From Armatimonadota bacterium (GTDB lineage: Bacteria > Armatimonadota > Fimbriimonadia > Fimbriimonadales > GBS-DC), in NCBI GenBank assembly GCA_023511915.1, contig JAIMAN010000020.1:1-41982 (forward strand): a DNA stretch of 41,982 nucleotides. The letters run 5' to 3'. The notes under the pieces were generated by a model that saw only the letters and a list, made by a program, of their open reading frames with translations, searched no databases and was not told where the DNA came from. Every line of letters starts with the position of its first letter. Position 1 is the stretch's first letter. The position numbers and the translations under genes were made by a program. Of this stretch, positions 8,246 to 16,812 are shown piece after piece.

Positions 8246-9754
8246 CTACGGCGTCTCGCCAGAGGGTTCCGTGCGTGGCTCTACAGTGATGGTCACCTTC
8301 GCCTGCGCGGGGCGTCCTTCGGCGTCGTAGGCAGTGAGGGTGTAGGTGGTGGTCGCTGTGGGGGACACCGTGATCTCGCCCTGCTTGGGGTCGATGCGCC
8401 CGACGCCGTTGTCGATCTCGGCGCGGATGGCGTTCACTATCTCCCAGCGCAGCACGACGCTCTCGCCTGCGGTAATCGTCTCGGCTTGCGCCGTGAAGCT
8501 CAGAATCTGCGCTTGCGAGGGGTCAATCACTTCCACCTTGATTTTTTTGCTGACCGATTTGCCGACGGCGTTGCGGGCAATCAGCTCGTACTCGGTGGTG
8601 CGCGAGGGGCGATGCTCAAAACCAGGCATCGCGGGGTCTAACTTCTGTCCGCCAGGCGGGGTGAGGATGAGTTCGGTGGCGTTCTGTACTTCCCAGCGCA
8701 GCAGCACCGATTCGCCGCGCTTGATTTGGGGCGGCTCGGCGTAGAAGCGGGTAATCACGGGCGCGGGCGGTTCGGGCGCGTTCTGCACAATCACGACCAC
8801 CTCGCGCAGCTGCTCGCCGTAGCGGTTGCGGGCGATCAGGCGGTAGGTCGTGGTGGTCTGCGGCTGTGCCTGCACCGAGCGCGTCTGGTTCGGGTCGAAC
8901 TCGCCGAGACCGGGTTCAATCAGCACTGTGTCGGCGTTGCGCACGATCCAGCTGAGGGTGGTCGTCTCTCCTGCGGTGATTTGGGCGGGCTGCGCGATGA
9001 ACTCTTCGATTTCGACGGGTAGCGGGCGCGTGTACGCCCACAGCGCGAGCAGCAGCCCCAACACCGCCAGAAAGCCCAGCACGAGCGGGCTAACCAGCCC
9101 GCGCCGCTCCAGCTGCGCCTGCACAGAGGCGGAGCGCAGGGGGTCTTCGACGCTGCGCGCGGTGGCGGTGAAGCTGAACAGCGCAGGGTTCGCCAGAGTC
9201 GGCATCCGACGCGGCTGCGCGTAGACCAGCACGCTTTGCGTCTCGCCTGGCGCCAGCGGCACGCGCTCGCGCTCCAGTTCGAACACCACCTCGTCTTCGG
9301 GGTCGTGGGCGTGCAGTTGCACCGTCTGCTCCGTGTTGCCGTAGTTGGCGAGGGTGAGTTCGTAGGGGACGCGCTTGCGCCAAGGGGACGCAATCCCCCG
9401 CTTGGGCGCAATCTCCAGCGAGAGCATGCTGTAGGGGCGAATCGTGATGCTGGCTTGCGCGACGCCTGAGCCGCCGTTTTCGAGCGAGCGGGCGCGCACC
9501 AGAATCGGGTAGGTGCCCGCGCGGCTCTCGGTGTTGCGCGGCGGGCGGATGAGAATCCGCTCCTGCACCTCTTCGCCTGGCGCAAGTTGGAACGACGGGA
9601 TAGGAATGGCGCACCACTCAGCGTCGACGCCTTCCACTTCCAGCGCGACTTGGTCGGGCGCGTCGCCCTCGTTGCGCACCACTGCCAGCAGTTGCGCCGA
9701 GCCGCCCGGCTCGACTTGCACCTCGTCCTGCCCCAACCTGACGCGAATCGCCAT
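8246..9754 (-). CDS. Membrane protein with three tandem Ig-like repeats
   Basis: A 502-residue protein of unknown function. The first ~210 residues form beta-sandwich modules of the CARDB/NEW3 kind (EPGGSAQLLAVVRNEGDAPD; then a second unit). One transmembrane segment at about 219-241 (SPLVLGFLAVLGLLLALWAY) follows. After it come three homologous Ig/PKD-like repeats, each with an AGE(S/T)..LxW(E/I)xxNA core and TTTYxLxAxN. There is no N-terminal signal peptide, so the first modules may be cytoplasmic and the repeats outside, or the reverse. ATG 9754 was used; TTG 9757 is possible and sits only 6 bases from a TACAAT box. Confidence 0.75.
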   Translation of the reverse strand: MAIRVRLGQDEVQVEPGGSAQLLAVVRNEGDAPDQVALEVEGVDAEWCAIPIPSFQLAPGEEVQERILIRPPRNTESRAGTYPILVRARSLENGGSGVAQASITIRPYSMLSLEIAPKRGIASPWRKRVPYELTLANYGNTEQTVQLHAHDPEDEVVFELERERVPLAPGETQSVLVYAQPRRMPTLANPALFSFTATARSVEDPLRSASVQAQLERRGLVSPLVLGFLAVLGLLLALWAYTRPLPVEIEEFIAQPAQITAGETTTLSWIVRNADTVLIEPGLGEFDPNQTRSVQAQPQTTTTYRLIARNRYGEQLREVVVIVQNAPEPPAPVITRFYAEPPQIKRGESVLLRWEVQNATELILTPPGGQKLDPAMPGFEHRPSRTTEYELIARNAVGKSVSKKIKVEVIDPSQAQILSFTAQAETITAGESVVLRWEIVNAIRAEIDNGVGRIDPKQGEITVSPTATTTYTLTAYDAEGRPAQAKVTITVEPRTEPSGETP

Positions 9755-9763
9755 CAAGGGCTA

Positions 9764-9769
9764 ATTGTA
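9764..9769 (-). promoter_or_regulatory. -10 box, leaderless type, for the Ig-repeat protein
   Basis: TACAAT on the minus strand ends 9 bases before ATG 9754 and 6 bases before TTG 9757. No ribosome-binding site is visible. Confidence 0.45.
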
Positions 9770-9790
9770 CCCTGTGGCTGGGGGCTAACT

Positions 9791-9903
9791 TTGGAAGCGA
9801 AGCTTCCGCCCACGCTGAAGCTGACGCTTCAGCACTCCAAACAGGTCCGCGCGTGGCTCACCCCTCTCCCGCTGTGTGGGAGAGGGGCTGGGGGTGAGGG
9901 CAA
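9791..9903. repeat. Family A dispersed repeat, copy 2 (partial)
   Basis: The copy contains GGAAGCGAAGCTTCC, the GCTGAAGC/GCTTCAGC hairpin, ACTCCAAACAGGTC, a CTCTCCC...GGGAGAG hairpin and the terminal GGGGCTGGGGGTGAGGGCAA. The left third of the full element is missing. It fills the space between the Ig-repeat gene's promoter and the recA stop; nothing else is seen there. Confidence 0.8.
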
Positions 9904-9936
9904 AAAACGCAAACTGCCCTTGCAAAGTGAACCCGA

Positions 9937-10995
9937 TCAGTCCACTGCCTCTACCGCATGGTCAGCGTCGCTGGCGGCGGCGACGACGGCGGTCGGCGTC
10001 ATCTGGGCGCGCACCTGCTGTTCAATCTGCTGCGCCAGTTCGGGGTTCTGCTCCAGATAGGCGCGGGCGTTCTCGCGCCCTTGCCCCAAGCGCGTCTCGC
10101 CGAAGCTGAACCATGTGCCCGATTTCTGAATCACGCCCAGCGCCAGCGCTTGGTCAATCAGGTCGCCCAGCCGCGAGATGCCCTGCCCGAACACGATGTC
10201 GAACTCCGCCTGCCGAAACGGGGGCGCGACCTTGTTTTTGACCACCTTGACGCGCGTGCGCACGCCGATAATCTCGTTGCCCTGCTTGATATTGTCCACG
10301 CGGCGCACCTCCAAGCGCACCGACGCCCAGAACTTGAGTGCGCGCCCGCCAGGGGTCGTCTCGGGGTTGCCGTACATCACGCCGACCTTCTCGCGAATCT
10401 GGTTGATGAACACGACGGCGGTGTTGCTCTTGGCGGCGGACGCGCCCAGCTTGCGCAACGCCTGCGACATCAGGCGCGCCTGCGCCCCGACCGTCACATC
10501 GCCGATGTCGCCTTCCACCTCTTGGCGCGGCATCAGCGCGGCGACCGAGTCCAGCACGGCGATATCGAACGCGCCGCTGCGAATCAGCGTGTCCATAATC
10601 TCCAGCGCTTCGTCGCCTGTGGACGGCTGCGAGATGAACAGCCGATCGACATCGACGCCGATGGCGCGGGCGTATTCGGGGTCTAAGGCGTGTTCCGCGT
10701 CCACAAACAGCGCGTTCCCGCCGAGTTTCTGCGCTTCGGCGATCATATGCAGCGCGAGGGTCGTCTTGCCCGACGATTCCGTGCCGTAGAGTTCAATAAT
10801 GCGCCCGCGCGGGATGCCGCCCACGCCCAGCGCGGCGTCCAGCGCGGTGCTGCCCGTGGGGATGGCAGACACCTGCATACGGGTCGCCTCGCCCAGACGC
10901 ATCACGCTCCCTTTACCGAACTGGCGCTCCGCCTGCGCAATCGCGGCTTCCAGCGCCTTCTGCTTGTCTGCTGCCGAGATGTTGTTCGTCGCCAT
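9937..10995 (-). CDS. recA: RecA recombinase
   Basis: A 352-residue RecA that forms filaments on single-stranded DNA, drives strand exchange and triggers LexA self-cleavage. Walker [10 protein letters not shown] lies at 71-79, with DSVAAL and the DNA-binding loop region around [18 protein letters not shown]. The C-terminal tail is acidic and short ([12 protein letters not shown]), as in most RecA proteins. The ATG at 10995 has GGAGGCG upstream. A near-perfect sigma70-type promoter and a small dyad lie within 62 bases upstream. There is no recX directly downstream. Confidence 0.97.
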   Translation of the reverse strand: MATNNISAADKQKALEAAIAQAERQFGKGSVMRLGEATRMQVSAIPTGSTALDAALGVGGIPRGRIIELYGTESSGKTTLALHMIAEAQKLGGNALFVDAEHALDPEYARAIGVDVDRLFISQPSTGDEALEIMDTLIRSGAFDIAVLDSVAALMPRQEVEGDIGDVTVGAQARLMSQALRKLGASAAKSNTAVVFINQIREKVGVMYGNPETTPGGRALKFWASVRLEVRRVDNIKQGNEIIGVRTRVKVVKNKVAPPFRQAEFDIVFGQGISRLGDLIDQALALGVIQKSGTWFSFGETRLGQGRENARAYLEQNPELAQQIEQQVRAQMTPTAVVAAASDADHAVEAVD

Positions 10996-11010
10996 CGTCG
11001 CCTCCTGAAG

Positions 11011-11057
11011 GTAGATAAGTGTCTACAGGATTATACCCGACGATGGGCGTTTGTCAA
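11011..11057 (-). promoter_or_regulatory. recA promoter with overlapping dyad (possible operator)
   Basis: On the minus strand TTGACA (11057-11052) and TATAAT (11035-11030) are separated by 16 bases, a consensus promoter. Just downstream, over the expected start point, is the dyad GTAGATAAGTGTCTAC as read on the plus strand (11011-11026; arms GTAGA/TCTAC). Its position suits a repressor such as LexA, but the sequence is not a textbook SOS box. Promoter call is strong; operator call is inference. Confidence 0.7.
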
Positions 11058-11066
11058 GGGGGGGGG

Positions 11067-12263
11067 TCACGCCACCTGCACCTGCTGTGTGGGGTCTATG
11101 GTGTGCGCGTCATCGGCGGGCAGGAACACCGAGAAGCGCGCGCCCTTGCCGAGTTCGCTCGCGACGCGGATTTCGCCCCCATGCTCTTCGATAATCTGCT
11201 TGGCGATGGACAGCCCCAGTCCCGTGCCGTGCTCCTTGCGCGTGTAGAACGGCTCGAAGATTTGCTCAAGGGCGTCGGGGGGGATGCCCTCGCCTGTGTC
11301 TTCCATATGCACCCACACGCCTTTCGGTTGCTCGGCGCGTTCGGTGATGACGCGCACCGTGCCGCCGCTGGGAGTGGCTTGCTGCGCGTTAATCAGCAGG
11401 TTCGTGAACACATGCTGCAGGCGCGCCGAGTTGCCCCACACGGGCGGCAGCTCAGGCGCGAGGCGCTTCTCCAGCATGATTCCGTGGCGCAGCAGCAGAT
11501 GCTCGGTGAACACAAAGGCGTCGCGCAGGGTCTGGTTGATGTCGACGAGGGTGCGTGCGTCGGGCTTGGTGGCGCGTGCGAAGCGCAGCAGGCTGCCCAC
11601 AATATCGCGCGCGCGGTGCGCCCCCTGCACGAGGTTCTCCAGCGCCTGCTGGGCGCGCTCGTACTCGGTGTCGCTCCAGTTGGCGGGGCGGCTCGCTTTC
11701 AGTTTTTCGGCGATCATCTGCGCGAAGCCGACGACGGCGGTCAGCGGGTTGTTCAACTCGTGCGCCACGCCCGCCGCCAGCACGCCAATCGCCGACATCT
11801 TCTCGTTCTGGACGAGCATCTCCGACTTCTGGCGCAGTTCCTCGTAGGCGCGCTGGAGTTGCTCGAACAATTCGCGGTTGTGCTTGCGCAGGTTGCGCCG
11901 TTCGATAGCGCGGGCGACGACGGTGTTGAGGACGCCGATGTCGTCTAAGGGCTTCAGCAGATACTCGAAGATGTTGCCCGCTTTGAACGCCTGCAGCGCG
12001 TTTTCGAGCGAGCCGTGCCCCGTCAGCACGATGATTTCGGCGTCGGGCAGGTGTTCGCGTGCGGCGGCAATCACTGCCAGCCCGTCTTTGCGCGGCATGC
12101 GCATGTCGGTCAGGATGACGGCGTATTCGGTCGCGCGAATCTTCTCGATGGCTTCCTCGCCGTCGGCGGCGGTGTCCAACAGGTAGCCGTCGCCCCGCAG
12201 TTGCCGCGTGTAGACATAGCGCAAATCTTCCTCGTCGTCCACAATAAGCACCCGCTCGGTCAT
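11067..12263 (-). CDS. Response-regulator / histidine-kinase hybrid
   Basis: A 398-residue soluble signalling protein. An N-terminal receiver domain has the acidic DDEED pocket at 9-13, phospho-acceptor D53 and K104. A coiled-coil linker at about 120-155 leads to a dimerisation domain with H168 in AGVAHELNNPL. The HATPase domain shows NLLINAQQAT, DTGEGIPP and GTGLGLSIAKQ. No membrane segment or signal peptide is present, so it is cytoplasmic and probably takes its signal by phosphotransfer to the receiver. The ATG at 12263 has AAGGAG. No separate partner regulator is adjacent. It lies 51 bases after the sugar-binding protein gene and may be co-transcribed with it. Confidence 0.9.
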   Translation of the reverse strand: MTERVLIVDDEEDLRYVYTRQLRGDGYLLDTAADGEEAIEKIRATEYAVILTDMRMPRKDGLAVIAAAREHLPDAEIIVLTGHGSLENALQAFKAGNIFEYLLKPLDDIGVLNTVVARAIERRNLRKHNRELFEQLQRAYEELRQKSEMLVQNEKMSAIGVLAAGVAHELNNPLTAVVGFAQMIAEKLKASRPANWSDTEYERAQQALENLVQGAHRARDIVGSLLRFARATKPDARTLVDINQTLRDAFVFTEHLLLRHGIMLEKRLAPELPPVWGNSARLQHVFTNLLINAQQATPSGGTVRVITERAEQPKGVWVHMEDTGEGIPPDALEQIFEPFYTRKEHGTGLGLSIAKQIIEEHGGEIRVASELGKGARFSVFLPADDAHTIDPTQQVQVA

Positions 12264-12314
12264 AGACTTCTCCTTGTGGGTATTATCGGCACGCGGCGGC
12301 GATTGACTCAGAGG

Positions 12315-13622
12315 TCAGCTGTTTTGCCAGCGTCGGTACTCGGCAAGCAGGCGCGTCTGCACATCGCGCAGCGCTTGTTCGGGCGTTTTGTTGCCGCTAA
12401 TCAGATAGTCCTGCGCGGTGTAAAGCTCGCTCAGGTACAGCGCGGCAATCGGCGTGATGGGGAAATAGCGTGCGTTGGGGCTGTCCAGCAGATCCAGAAA
12501 CTTCGCATAGCCGCGTTTCCACGCCTCGTCGGGCTGGCGCACGGTGCGCAGGCGGGGGTGCTGCAGCATGCGCCGAATGTTGGGCAGCCCGTGCATTGTC
12601 TCCGCGAACAGCAGCTGCGCCTCCTCGCGCTGCATCCAGACGAAAAAGTCCCACGCCTCGCGCGGGTGGCGCGACTCGCGCGGGATGCAGAACATGTTCT
12701 GCCCGATCCATGTGGGTTGGCGCAGGCGCGGCTTGTCGGCGGGGTACGGGATGGGCGCAATCGCGTAGGGCACACGCGGCGCGTATTTCTGGAACCAGTA
12801 GGTGTTCCACTGCCCGTTAATCATCATCGCGATTTTGCCCAGAAAGAAGGGGTTGTTCGTGCCCTGCTCGTTGCCGAAGCTCATCGTGAAGGCTTGCACC
12901 GTTTTGCCGTCGCCCATCGCTTCAATCAGGGCGCGGTAGTAGCGCGCGGCGTCGAGGTTCGTGGGGTGGTCGACGGTGGGCGCGCCTGTGCGCGGGTCAA
13001 TAAACTGCCCCCCAAACGCGCCGATGATGTAAATCAGGTCGGGCGGGCGCATGCCCAGCGTGCGGATAGCGCCGTTCCGCTCGCGCACTGTCAGCCGACG
13101 CGCGTAATCGAGCATCTGCTCCAGCGTTTCGGGCGGGCGGTCTGGCGGGAGACCCGCGCGGCGGAAGTGGTCGGGGTTGTAAAACAGCGCCATCGCATCC
13201 AGCAGGTAGGGCATCGAGTAGAGTTTGCCCTTGTAGCGTCCCAGTTCCAGCGCGCCCGGTACGAAATCCGCCTCACGGAAACCCGCTGCCCGGAACCAGT
13301 CATCTAAGGGTAGCAGCGCGTCATTAGCTGCCAGCGGCGCGAGGTAGCCCGGCTCGCGCAGGGTGAAAAAGTCGGGCGGCGCGCCCGCCGTGATTGCCCG
13401 CAGAATCTTGTCGTCCGCCGCCGCGCCCAAGTTCTGCAGGTACACCCTGTCCTGAATGCGGTTGTAGTAGTCCACCACGCCTTGGAACACCTTCTCCTCG
13501 TCGCCTGTCCACATGCTCCACACGCGCACAACCGTGCGTCCGTGCGCGGTTGGCTCGCGCCGTACCCCGCACCCGCTCAGAACCGCTGCGCCAACGCCCA
13601 GCCCGCCGAGTGGGACTCGCAT
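12315..13622 (-). CDS. Extracellular sugar-type solute-binding lipoprotein
   Basis: A 435-residue ABC-transporter substrate-binding protein of family 1 (sugar type). The ATG at 13622 gives a short signal ending in a lipobox (VLSGC, Cys at about 19). The mature part shows VRVWSMWTGDEEKVFQ, then YKGKLYSMPYLLDAMALFYNPDHF, GKIAMMINGQWNTYW and a Trp/Arg-rich C-terminus, all typical of the family. It is anchored on the membrane and should deliver a sugar or oligosaccharide to a permease. No permease or ATPase gene is nearby, so its transporter lies elsewhere. The start has no ribosome site but a TATACT box 9 bases upstream. Confidence 0.88.
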   Translation of the reverse strand: MRVPLGGLGVGAAVLSGCGVRREPTAHGRTVVRVWSMWTGDEEKVFQGVVDYYNRIQDRVYLQNLGAAADDKILRAITAGAPPDFFTLREPGYLAPLAANDALLPLDDWFRAAGFREADFVPGALELGRYKGKLYSMPYLLDAMALFYNPDHFRRAGLPPDRPPETLEQMLDYARRLTVRERNGAIRTLGMRPPDLIYIIGAFGGQFIDPRTGAPTVDHPTNLDAARYYRALIEAMGDGKTVQAFTMSFGNEQGTNNPFFLGKIAMMINGQWNTYWFQKYAPRVPYAIAPIPYPADKPRLRQPTWIGQNMFCIPRESRHPREAWDFFVWMQREEAQLLFAETMHGLPNIRRMLQHPRLRTVRQPDEAWKRGYAKFLDLLDSPNARYFPITPIAALYLSELYTAQDYLISGNKTPEQALRDVQTRLLAEYRRWQNS

Positions 13623-13631
13623 CGAACCTGC

Positions 13632-13637
13632 AGTATA
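13632..13637 (-). promoter_or_regulatory. -10 box, leaderless type, for the sugar-binding lipoprotein
   Basis: TATACT on the minus strand ends 9 bases before ATG 13622. Only 10 bases separate it from the -10 box of the divergent epimerase gene. Confidence 0.5.
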
Positions 13638-13647
13638 CCGCGTGCGG

Positions 13648-13653
13648 TACAAT
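13648..13653 (+). promoter_or_regulatory. -10 box, leaderless type, for the epimerase
   Basis: TACAAT ends 9 bases before ATG 13663. Its upstream promoter half must overlap the opposing promoter, so the two probably share or compete for RNA polymerase. Confidence 0.5.
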
Positions 13654-13662
13654 TCCCCGCGT

Positions 13663-14751
13663 ATGGACACAGTGCTGATTACCGGCGGCGCGGGCTTTTT
13701 GGGCTACCATTTGGCGCACCACTTCGCCCGCAACGGCGTGCGTCCCGCGCTGTTGGATATTGCGCCCTACGAGGAATCGGAGTACCCCGACGGGACGCTG
13801 TTTTTGAAAGGCGATGTGCGCAACCGCGACGAGGTGCGTGCGGCGTTGGAAGCGTCGCGCCCGCGCTGGGTCGTTCACGGCGCAGCCGCGTTGCCCCTGT
13901 GGAAACGCGCCGACATCTTCAGCGTGAATGTGGACGGCACGCGCACCGTACTGGACGAGTCGTTCCGCGCAGGCGTTGAGCGCGTGGCGCATGTGTCCTC
14001 GACCGCCGTGTACGGCGTGCCCGAAAAGCACCCGATTGAGGAGACCGACCCGATGATTGGCGTCGGTCCCTACGGCGAAAGCAAGATTCTGGCGGAGCGC
14101 GTGTGCGAGGAGTTCCGCGCCAAAGGGCATATCGTACCTGTGATTCGCCCGAAGACCTTTATTGGGCAGGCGCGATTGGGGGTGTTCCAGATTCTGTACG
14201 ACTGGGTGGAGTCGGGGGCGCGTATCCCGATGATTGGCAACGGGCGCAACCGCTACCAGTTGCTGGAGGTCACCGACCTCGCGCGGGCGTACTGGCTGGC
14301 GTGTACGGTGGACGCGGCGCAGGCGAACGACACCTTCAACATCGGCGCGGAGCGGTTCCAGACCGTGCGCGAAGACATTCAGGCGTTGTGCGACTTCGCG
14401 GGGTCGGGCGCGCGTCCGATGGGCACCCCCGCCGCGCTGGTCAAACTCGTGCTGCGTGTGCTGGAGGCGCTCAAACTCTCGCCGCTGTATAAGTGGGTCT
14501 ACCTGACCGCCGACAAGGACTCGTTCGTGTCCATCGAGCGGGCGAAGGCGCAGTTGGGCTGGCAGCCTGTGTATAGCAACGCCGAGGCACTGATTCGCTC
14601 GTACCAGTGGTACTTGGAGCATGCGTCGGGCTTGGAGGTCGGCACGGGCGTGACGCACCGTGTGGCGTGGGAGCAGGGCGCGCTGAAGGTGTTCAAGTGG
14701 CTGCTGGGCGGGCGCAGGAAGCCGCGCCGCGCCTCCGCGCCAACGCGCTGA
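13663..14751 (+). CDS. NAD-dependent epimerase/dehydratase
   Basis: A 362-residue extended short-chain dehydrogenase. The Rossmann motif TGGAGFLG lies at 7-14. HVSSTAVYG and the catalytic YGESK follow near residues 109-140, then VIRPKTFIGQ and DLARAYWLA, as in nucleotide-sugar epimerases and 3-beta-hydroxysteroid-type dehydrogenases. The C-terminus is basic (GGRRKPRRASAPTR). Substrate cannot be decided from sequence; a nucleotide-sugar role is likely. The ATG at 13663 is 9 bases from a TACAAT box. It is divergent from the sugar-binding lipoprotein and ends 3 bases from the convergent transglycosylase. Confidence 0.85.
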   Translation: MDTVLITGGAGFLGYHLAHHFARNGVRPALLDIAPYEESEYPDGTLFLKGDVRNRDEVRAALEASRPRWVVHGAAALPLWKRADIFSVNVDGTRTVLDESFRAGVERVAHVSSTAVYGVPEKHPIEETDPMIGVGPYGESKILAERVCEEFRAKGHIVPVIRPKTFIGQARLGVFQILYDWVESGARIPMIGNGRNRYQLLEVTDLARAYWLACTVDAAQANDTFNIGAERFQTVREDIQALCDFAGSGARPMGTPAALVKLVLRVLEALKLSPLYKWVYLTADKDSFVSIERAKAQLGWQPVYSNAEALIRSYQWYLEHASGLEVGTGVTHRVAWEQGALKVFKWLLGGRRKPRRASAPTR

Positions 14752-14754
14752 CGC

Positions 14755-15294
14755 CTACCCCAAAATCCGCTCGATGTAGCGCTGGGTTTCGGGGAAGGGG
14801 GGCACGCCGCCGTACTGCTGTACGCGCCCAGGTCCAGCGTTGTACGCCGCCAGCGCAAGGCGCAGGTCGCCGAACCGTTGCAGCAGGTGGCTAAGGTACC
14901 GCACGCCGCCCTCGATGTTCTGCACGGGGTCAAATGGGTCGCTGACGCCGAGCGCGCGGGCGGTTTCGGGCATCAGTTGCATCAGCCCCATCGCGCCTTT
15001 GGGCGAGACGGCGCGCGGGTCGCCCCCCGACTCCGCCTCGATGATACGCAGCACCAGCTCCGTGTCCAAGTTGTAGCGGGCGGCAATCGGGGCGACCACA
15101 GGCGCCCACTCGCGCGCGCGAATCTGCATGCCGGGCGGGGGCGTCCCGCCGACGGGGAAGCCCACAGGCGCGACAAACGCCGACTCGAACGGCTGCGCCG
15201 CACTCGCGGGCGGCTCGCCCCGCAGCGACTGCAAGCGCGCTTCAATCGCCTGTACCCGCTCCAGAGTCCTCTGAAAGGCGTCGCTGATACGCAT
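14755..15294 (-). CDS. Lytic transglycosylase (SLT domain), likely flagellum-linked
   Basis: A 179-residue protein with an N-terminal coiled segment and a C-terminal SLT lysozyme-like domain. The catalytic Glu is in IIEAESGGDPRAVSPKGAMG, followed by LMQLMPETA and ALAAYNAGPGRVQQYGG, the standard motifs. It would cut the glycan strands of peptidoglycan. There is no signal peptide, which is unusual for a wall enzyme and suggests export through another route, such as the flagellar secretion system. I chose ATG 15294 (GAGG upstream); it overlaps the end of the fliJ-like gene by 53 bases, implying coupling. Confidence 0.88.
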   Translation of the reverse strand: MRISDAFQRTLERVQAIEARLQSLRGEPPASAAQPFESAFVAPVGFPVGGTPPPGMQIRAREWAPVVAPIAARYNLDTELVLRIIEAESGGDPRAVSPKGAMGLMQLMPETARALGVSDPFDPVQNIEGGVRYLSHLLQRFGDLRLALAAYNAGPGRVQQYGGVPPFPETQRYIERILG

Positions 15295-15694
15295 AGACGG
15301 CAGCCTCGTCGATGGCATACTGCATCAGGCGGCTCATCTCCTGCTGGTGCTGCTCGTAAGCGCGGATGCGCAGTTGGGTGAGCGCTTCGCGCTCGCGCCG
15401 CGCCTGCAGGTAGACCTCCCGCGCGTGCGCCTCTTGTTCCAGCAGCAGCGGCAGCGTATCCTGCAGGCGTTGCAGGCGGGTCTGCAGCGCGTCGAGGGTT
15501 CGCTCGCGCTGCGCCCACTCGTTGGGATGGAGGGCTGTGCTTGCCAGCTGGCGCATCTGCTCGGTCAGCGCGCGGATCTGCTCTTGGAGTTGGGCGCGTT
15601 GGCGCGCCGCCTCCTGCACCGCGCGGTAGGCGATTTCTTCGCGCGTCTCCCGATAGCGCAGCACCCGCTCCAGACGAAACCGAAAGCGTCGCAT
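15242..15694 (-). CDS. fliJ: FliJ-like flagellar export chaperone
   Basis: A 150-residue, almost wholly helical and charged protein (MRRFRFRLERVLRYRETREE start, then RQRAQLQEQIRALTEQMRQL). FliJ proteins begin with FxLExVLxxR and form an antiparallel coiled coil that stimulates the FliI ATPase in flagellar export. Length matches the family (about 147). It lies 50 bases after ispE and overlaps the lytic transglycosylase gene. No other flagellar genes are in the window, so the assignment rests on the N-terminal pattern, size and neighbour. Another coiled-coil protein is possible. Confidence 0.72.
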   Translation of the reverse strand: MRRFRFRLERVLRYRETREEIAYRAVQEAARQRAQLQEQIRALTEQMRQLASTALHPNEWAQRERTLDALQTRLQRLQDTLPLLLEQEAHAREVYLQARREREALTQLRIRAYEQHQQEMSRLMQYAIDEAAVYAYQRRLSEDSGAGTGD

Positions 15695-15744
15695 CCTCGC
15701 GATTCAGTATCGGTGTATAGGACGATTTTCTGCACAGGCGCTGC

Positions 15745-16812
15745 CTATTCGTTTCGCGTGACGGCTGTCCAGTAGCCATGCGTTCGTAGCGTGTTCGCAA
15801 GGGCTTTGGCGTGGTCTTCCGACTCGCACAGGGCAGCTTGCGCCGCGCCGCTGCCACACAGAATCACGCGTAGCGCGCTGCCCTGCTCCAGAAGCGTGCG
15901 TAGCTCCGCCAGCGCGGGGATGGCTTGCAGAATCGGCGCGTCGAAGTCGTTGTGCAGCAGCGGGGCGAGGTCGCGGGGCGTGCGAATGGTCGGTAGCAGG
16001 CGCATGAGGCGTTCGGTGTGGTCGGCTCGTGCGTTCGGGCTGACTGCGCCGCGTCCGAGTTGCGTATACGCCCAGCCTGTGGGGACGCCCACCCCATACG
16101 GCTTCGCCAGCACCCACCAGAAGGGGGGCAGCGTCGGCAGGGGGTGCAGCTGCTCGCCTCTACCCGTCGCAAGGGCGCACCCACCTTTCAGAAAGAAGGC
16201 GACATCCGCGCCTAACGCGCGGGCGAGGGCATACAGCGCGTCGTCGGGGAGGGCGCGCTCGTATCGGGCTGCCCAGTGGTTAAGCAGGCGCAGGGCGCAC
16301 GCGGCGTCGCTGCTGCCTCCGCCCAGCCCCGCCTGCGACGGGATGCGCTTGAGGAGTGTTGCGCGCCACGAGGGATTGCCCTCACCCCCTGTGTCCCCCT
16401 CTCCCCCCACGCGGGAGAGGGGGATATGGAGTGCGGAAGCTCCGCTTCCGCAAGCCGCTGAAGCTGACGCTTCAGCACTCCAAAAGCGTTGGCGCGCGTC
16501 TCCCCTCTCCCACAGCGTGGGAGAGGGGCTGGGGGTGAGGGCAACAAACCGCGCCACCGCCTGCCACACCAGATTGCGCGAATCGGTCGGAATCGCCTCG
16601 CGCAGGGGCGGGCTGTCGGACGGCTCTATGATGTGAATCGCGCCGCGCGCGGGGTCAAACGATTCGGGCGGGGGCAGCTCCAGCGTTAGCGTGTCGCACA
16701 GGCTGAGGGTGTGCATGACGCTGGCGACCTCGTGGTAGCCGTCGGCGCGACGCCCCAGCACCTCCAGCGTCAGGTTCAGTTTCGCGGGCGCGCGCCCCTC
16801 AAGCCTCATCAT
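15745..16812 (-). CDS. ispE: 4-diphosphocytidyl-2-C-methyl-D-erythritol kinase carrying a repeat-derived insert
   Basis: IspE phosphorylates CDP-methylerythritol in the non-mevalonate isoprenoid pathway. GHMP-kinase motifs are present: [21 protein letters not shown] at the N-terminus, [16 protein letters not shown] (ATP loop) and [13 protein letters not shown]-type C-terminus. The protein is 355 residues, clearly longer than typical IspE (about 280-300). The excess is 56 codons from a complete family A repeat (16377-16544) inserted in frame between the second helix (WQAVARFVA) and the ATP loop. ATG 16812 (or 16809) overlaps the end of aspS by 14 (or 11) bases, so translation is probably coupled. 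The enzyme is essential in this pathway, so the insert is presumably tolerated. Confidence 0.9.
   Translation of the reverse strand: MMRLEGRAPAKLNLTLEVLGRRADGYHEVASVMHTLSLCDTLTLELPPPESFDPARGAIHIIEPSDSPPLREAIPTDSRNLVWQAVARFVALTPSPSPTLWERGDARQRFWSAEASASAACGSGASALHIPLSRVGGEGDTGGEGNPSWRATLLKRIPSQAGLGGGSSDAACALRLLNHWAARYERALPDDALYALARALGADVAFFLKGGCALATGRGEQLHPLPTLPPFWWVLAKPYGVGVPTGWAYTQLGRGAVSPNARADHTERLMRLLPTIRTPRDLAPLLHNDFDAPILQAIPALAELRTLLEQGSALRVILCGSGAAQAALCESEDHAKALANTLRTHGYWTAVTRNE
16377..16544. repeat. Family A dispersed repeat, copy 3 (complete, inside ispE)
   Basis: A full element with terminal inverted repeats TTGCCCTCACCCCC and GGGGGTGAGGGCAA. Between them lie CCCCTCTCCC..GGGAGAGGGG, the GGAGTGC/GCACTCC core containing GGAAGC/GCTTCC and GCTGAAGC/GCTTCAGC hairpins, and a CCTCTCCC/GGGAGAGG hairpin. 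Length is 168 bases, a multiple of three, with no stop in the ispE frame. Read from ispE it encodes a Pro/Ser/Gly-rich peptide beginning [13 protein letters not shown]. Confidence 0.9.
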
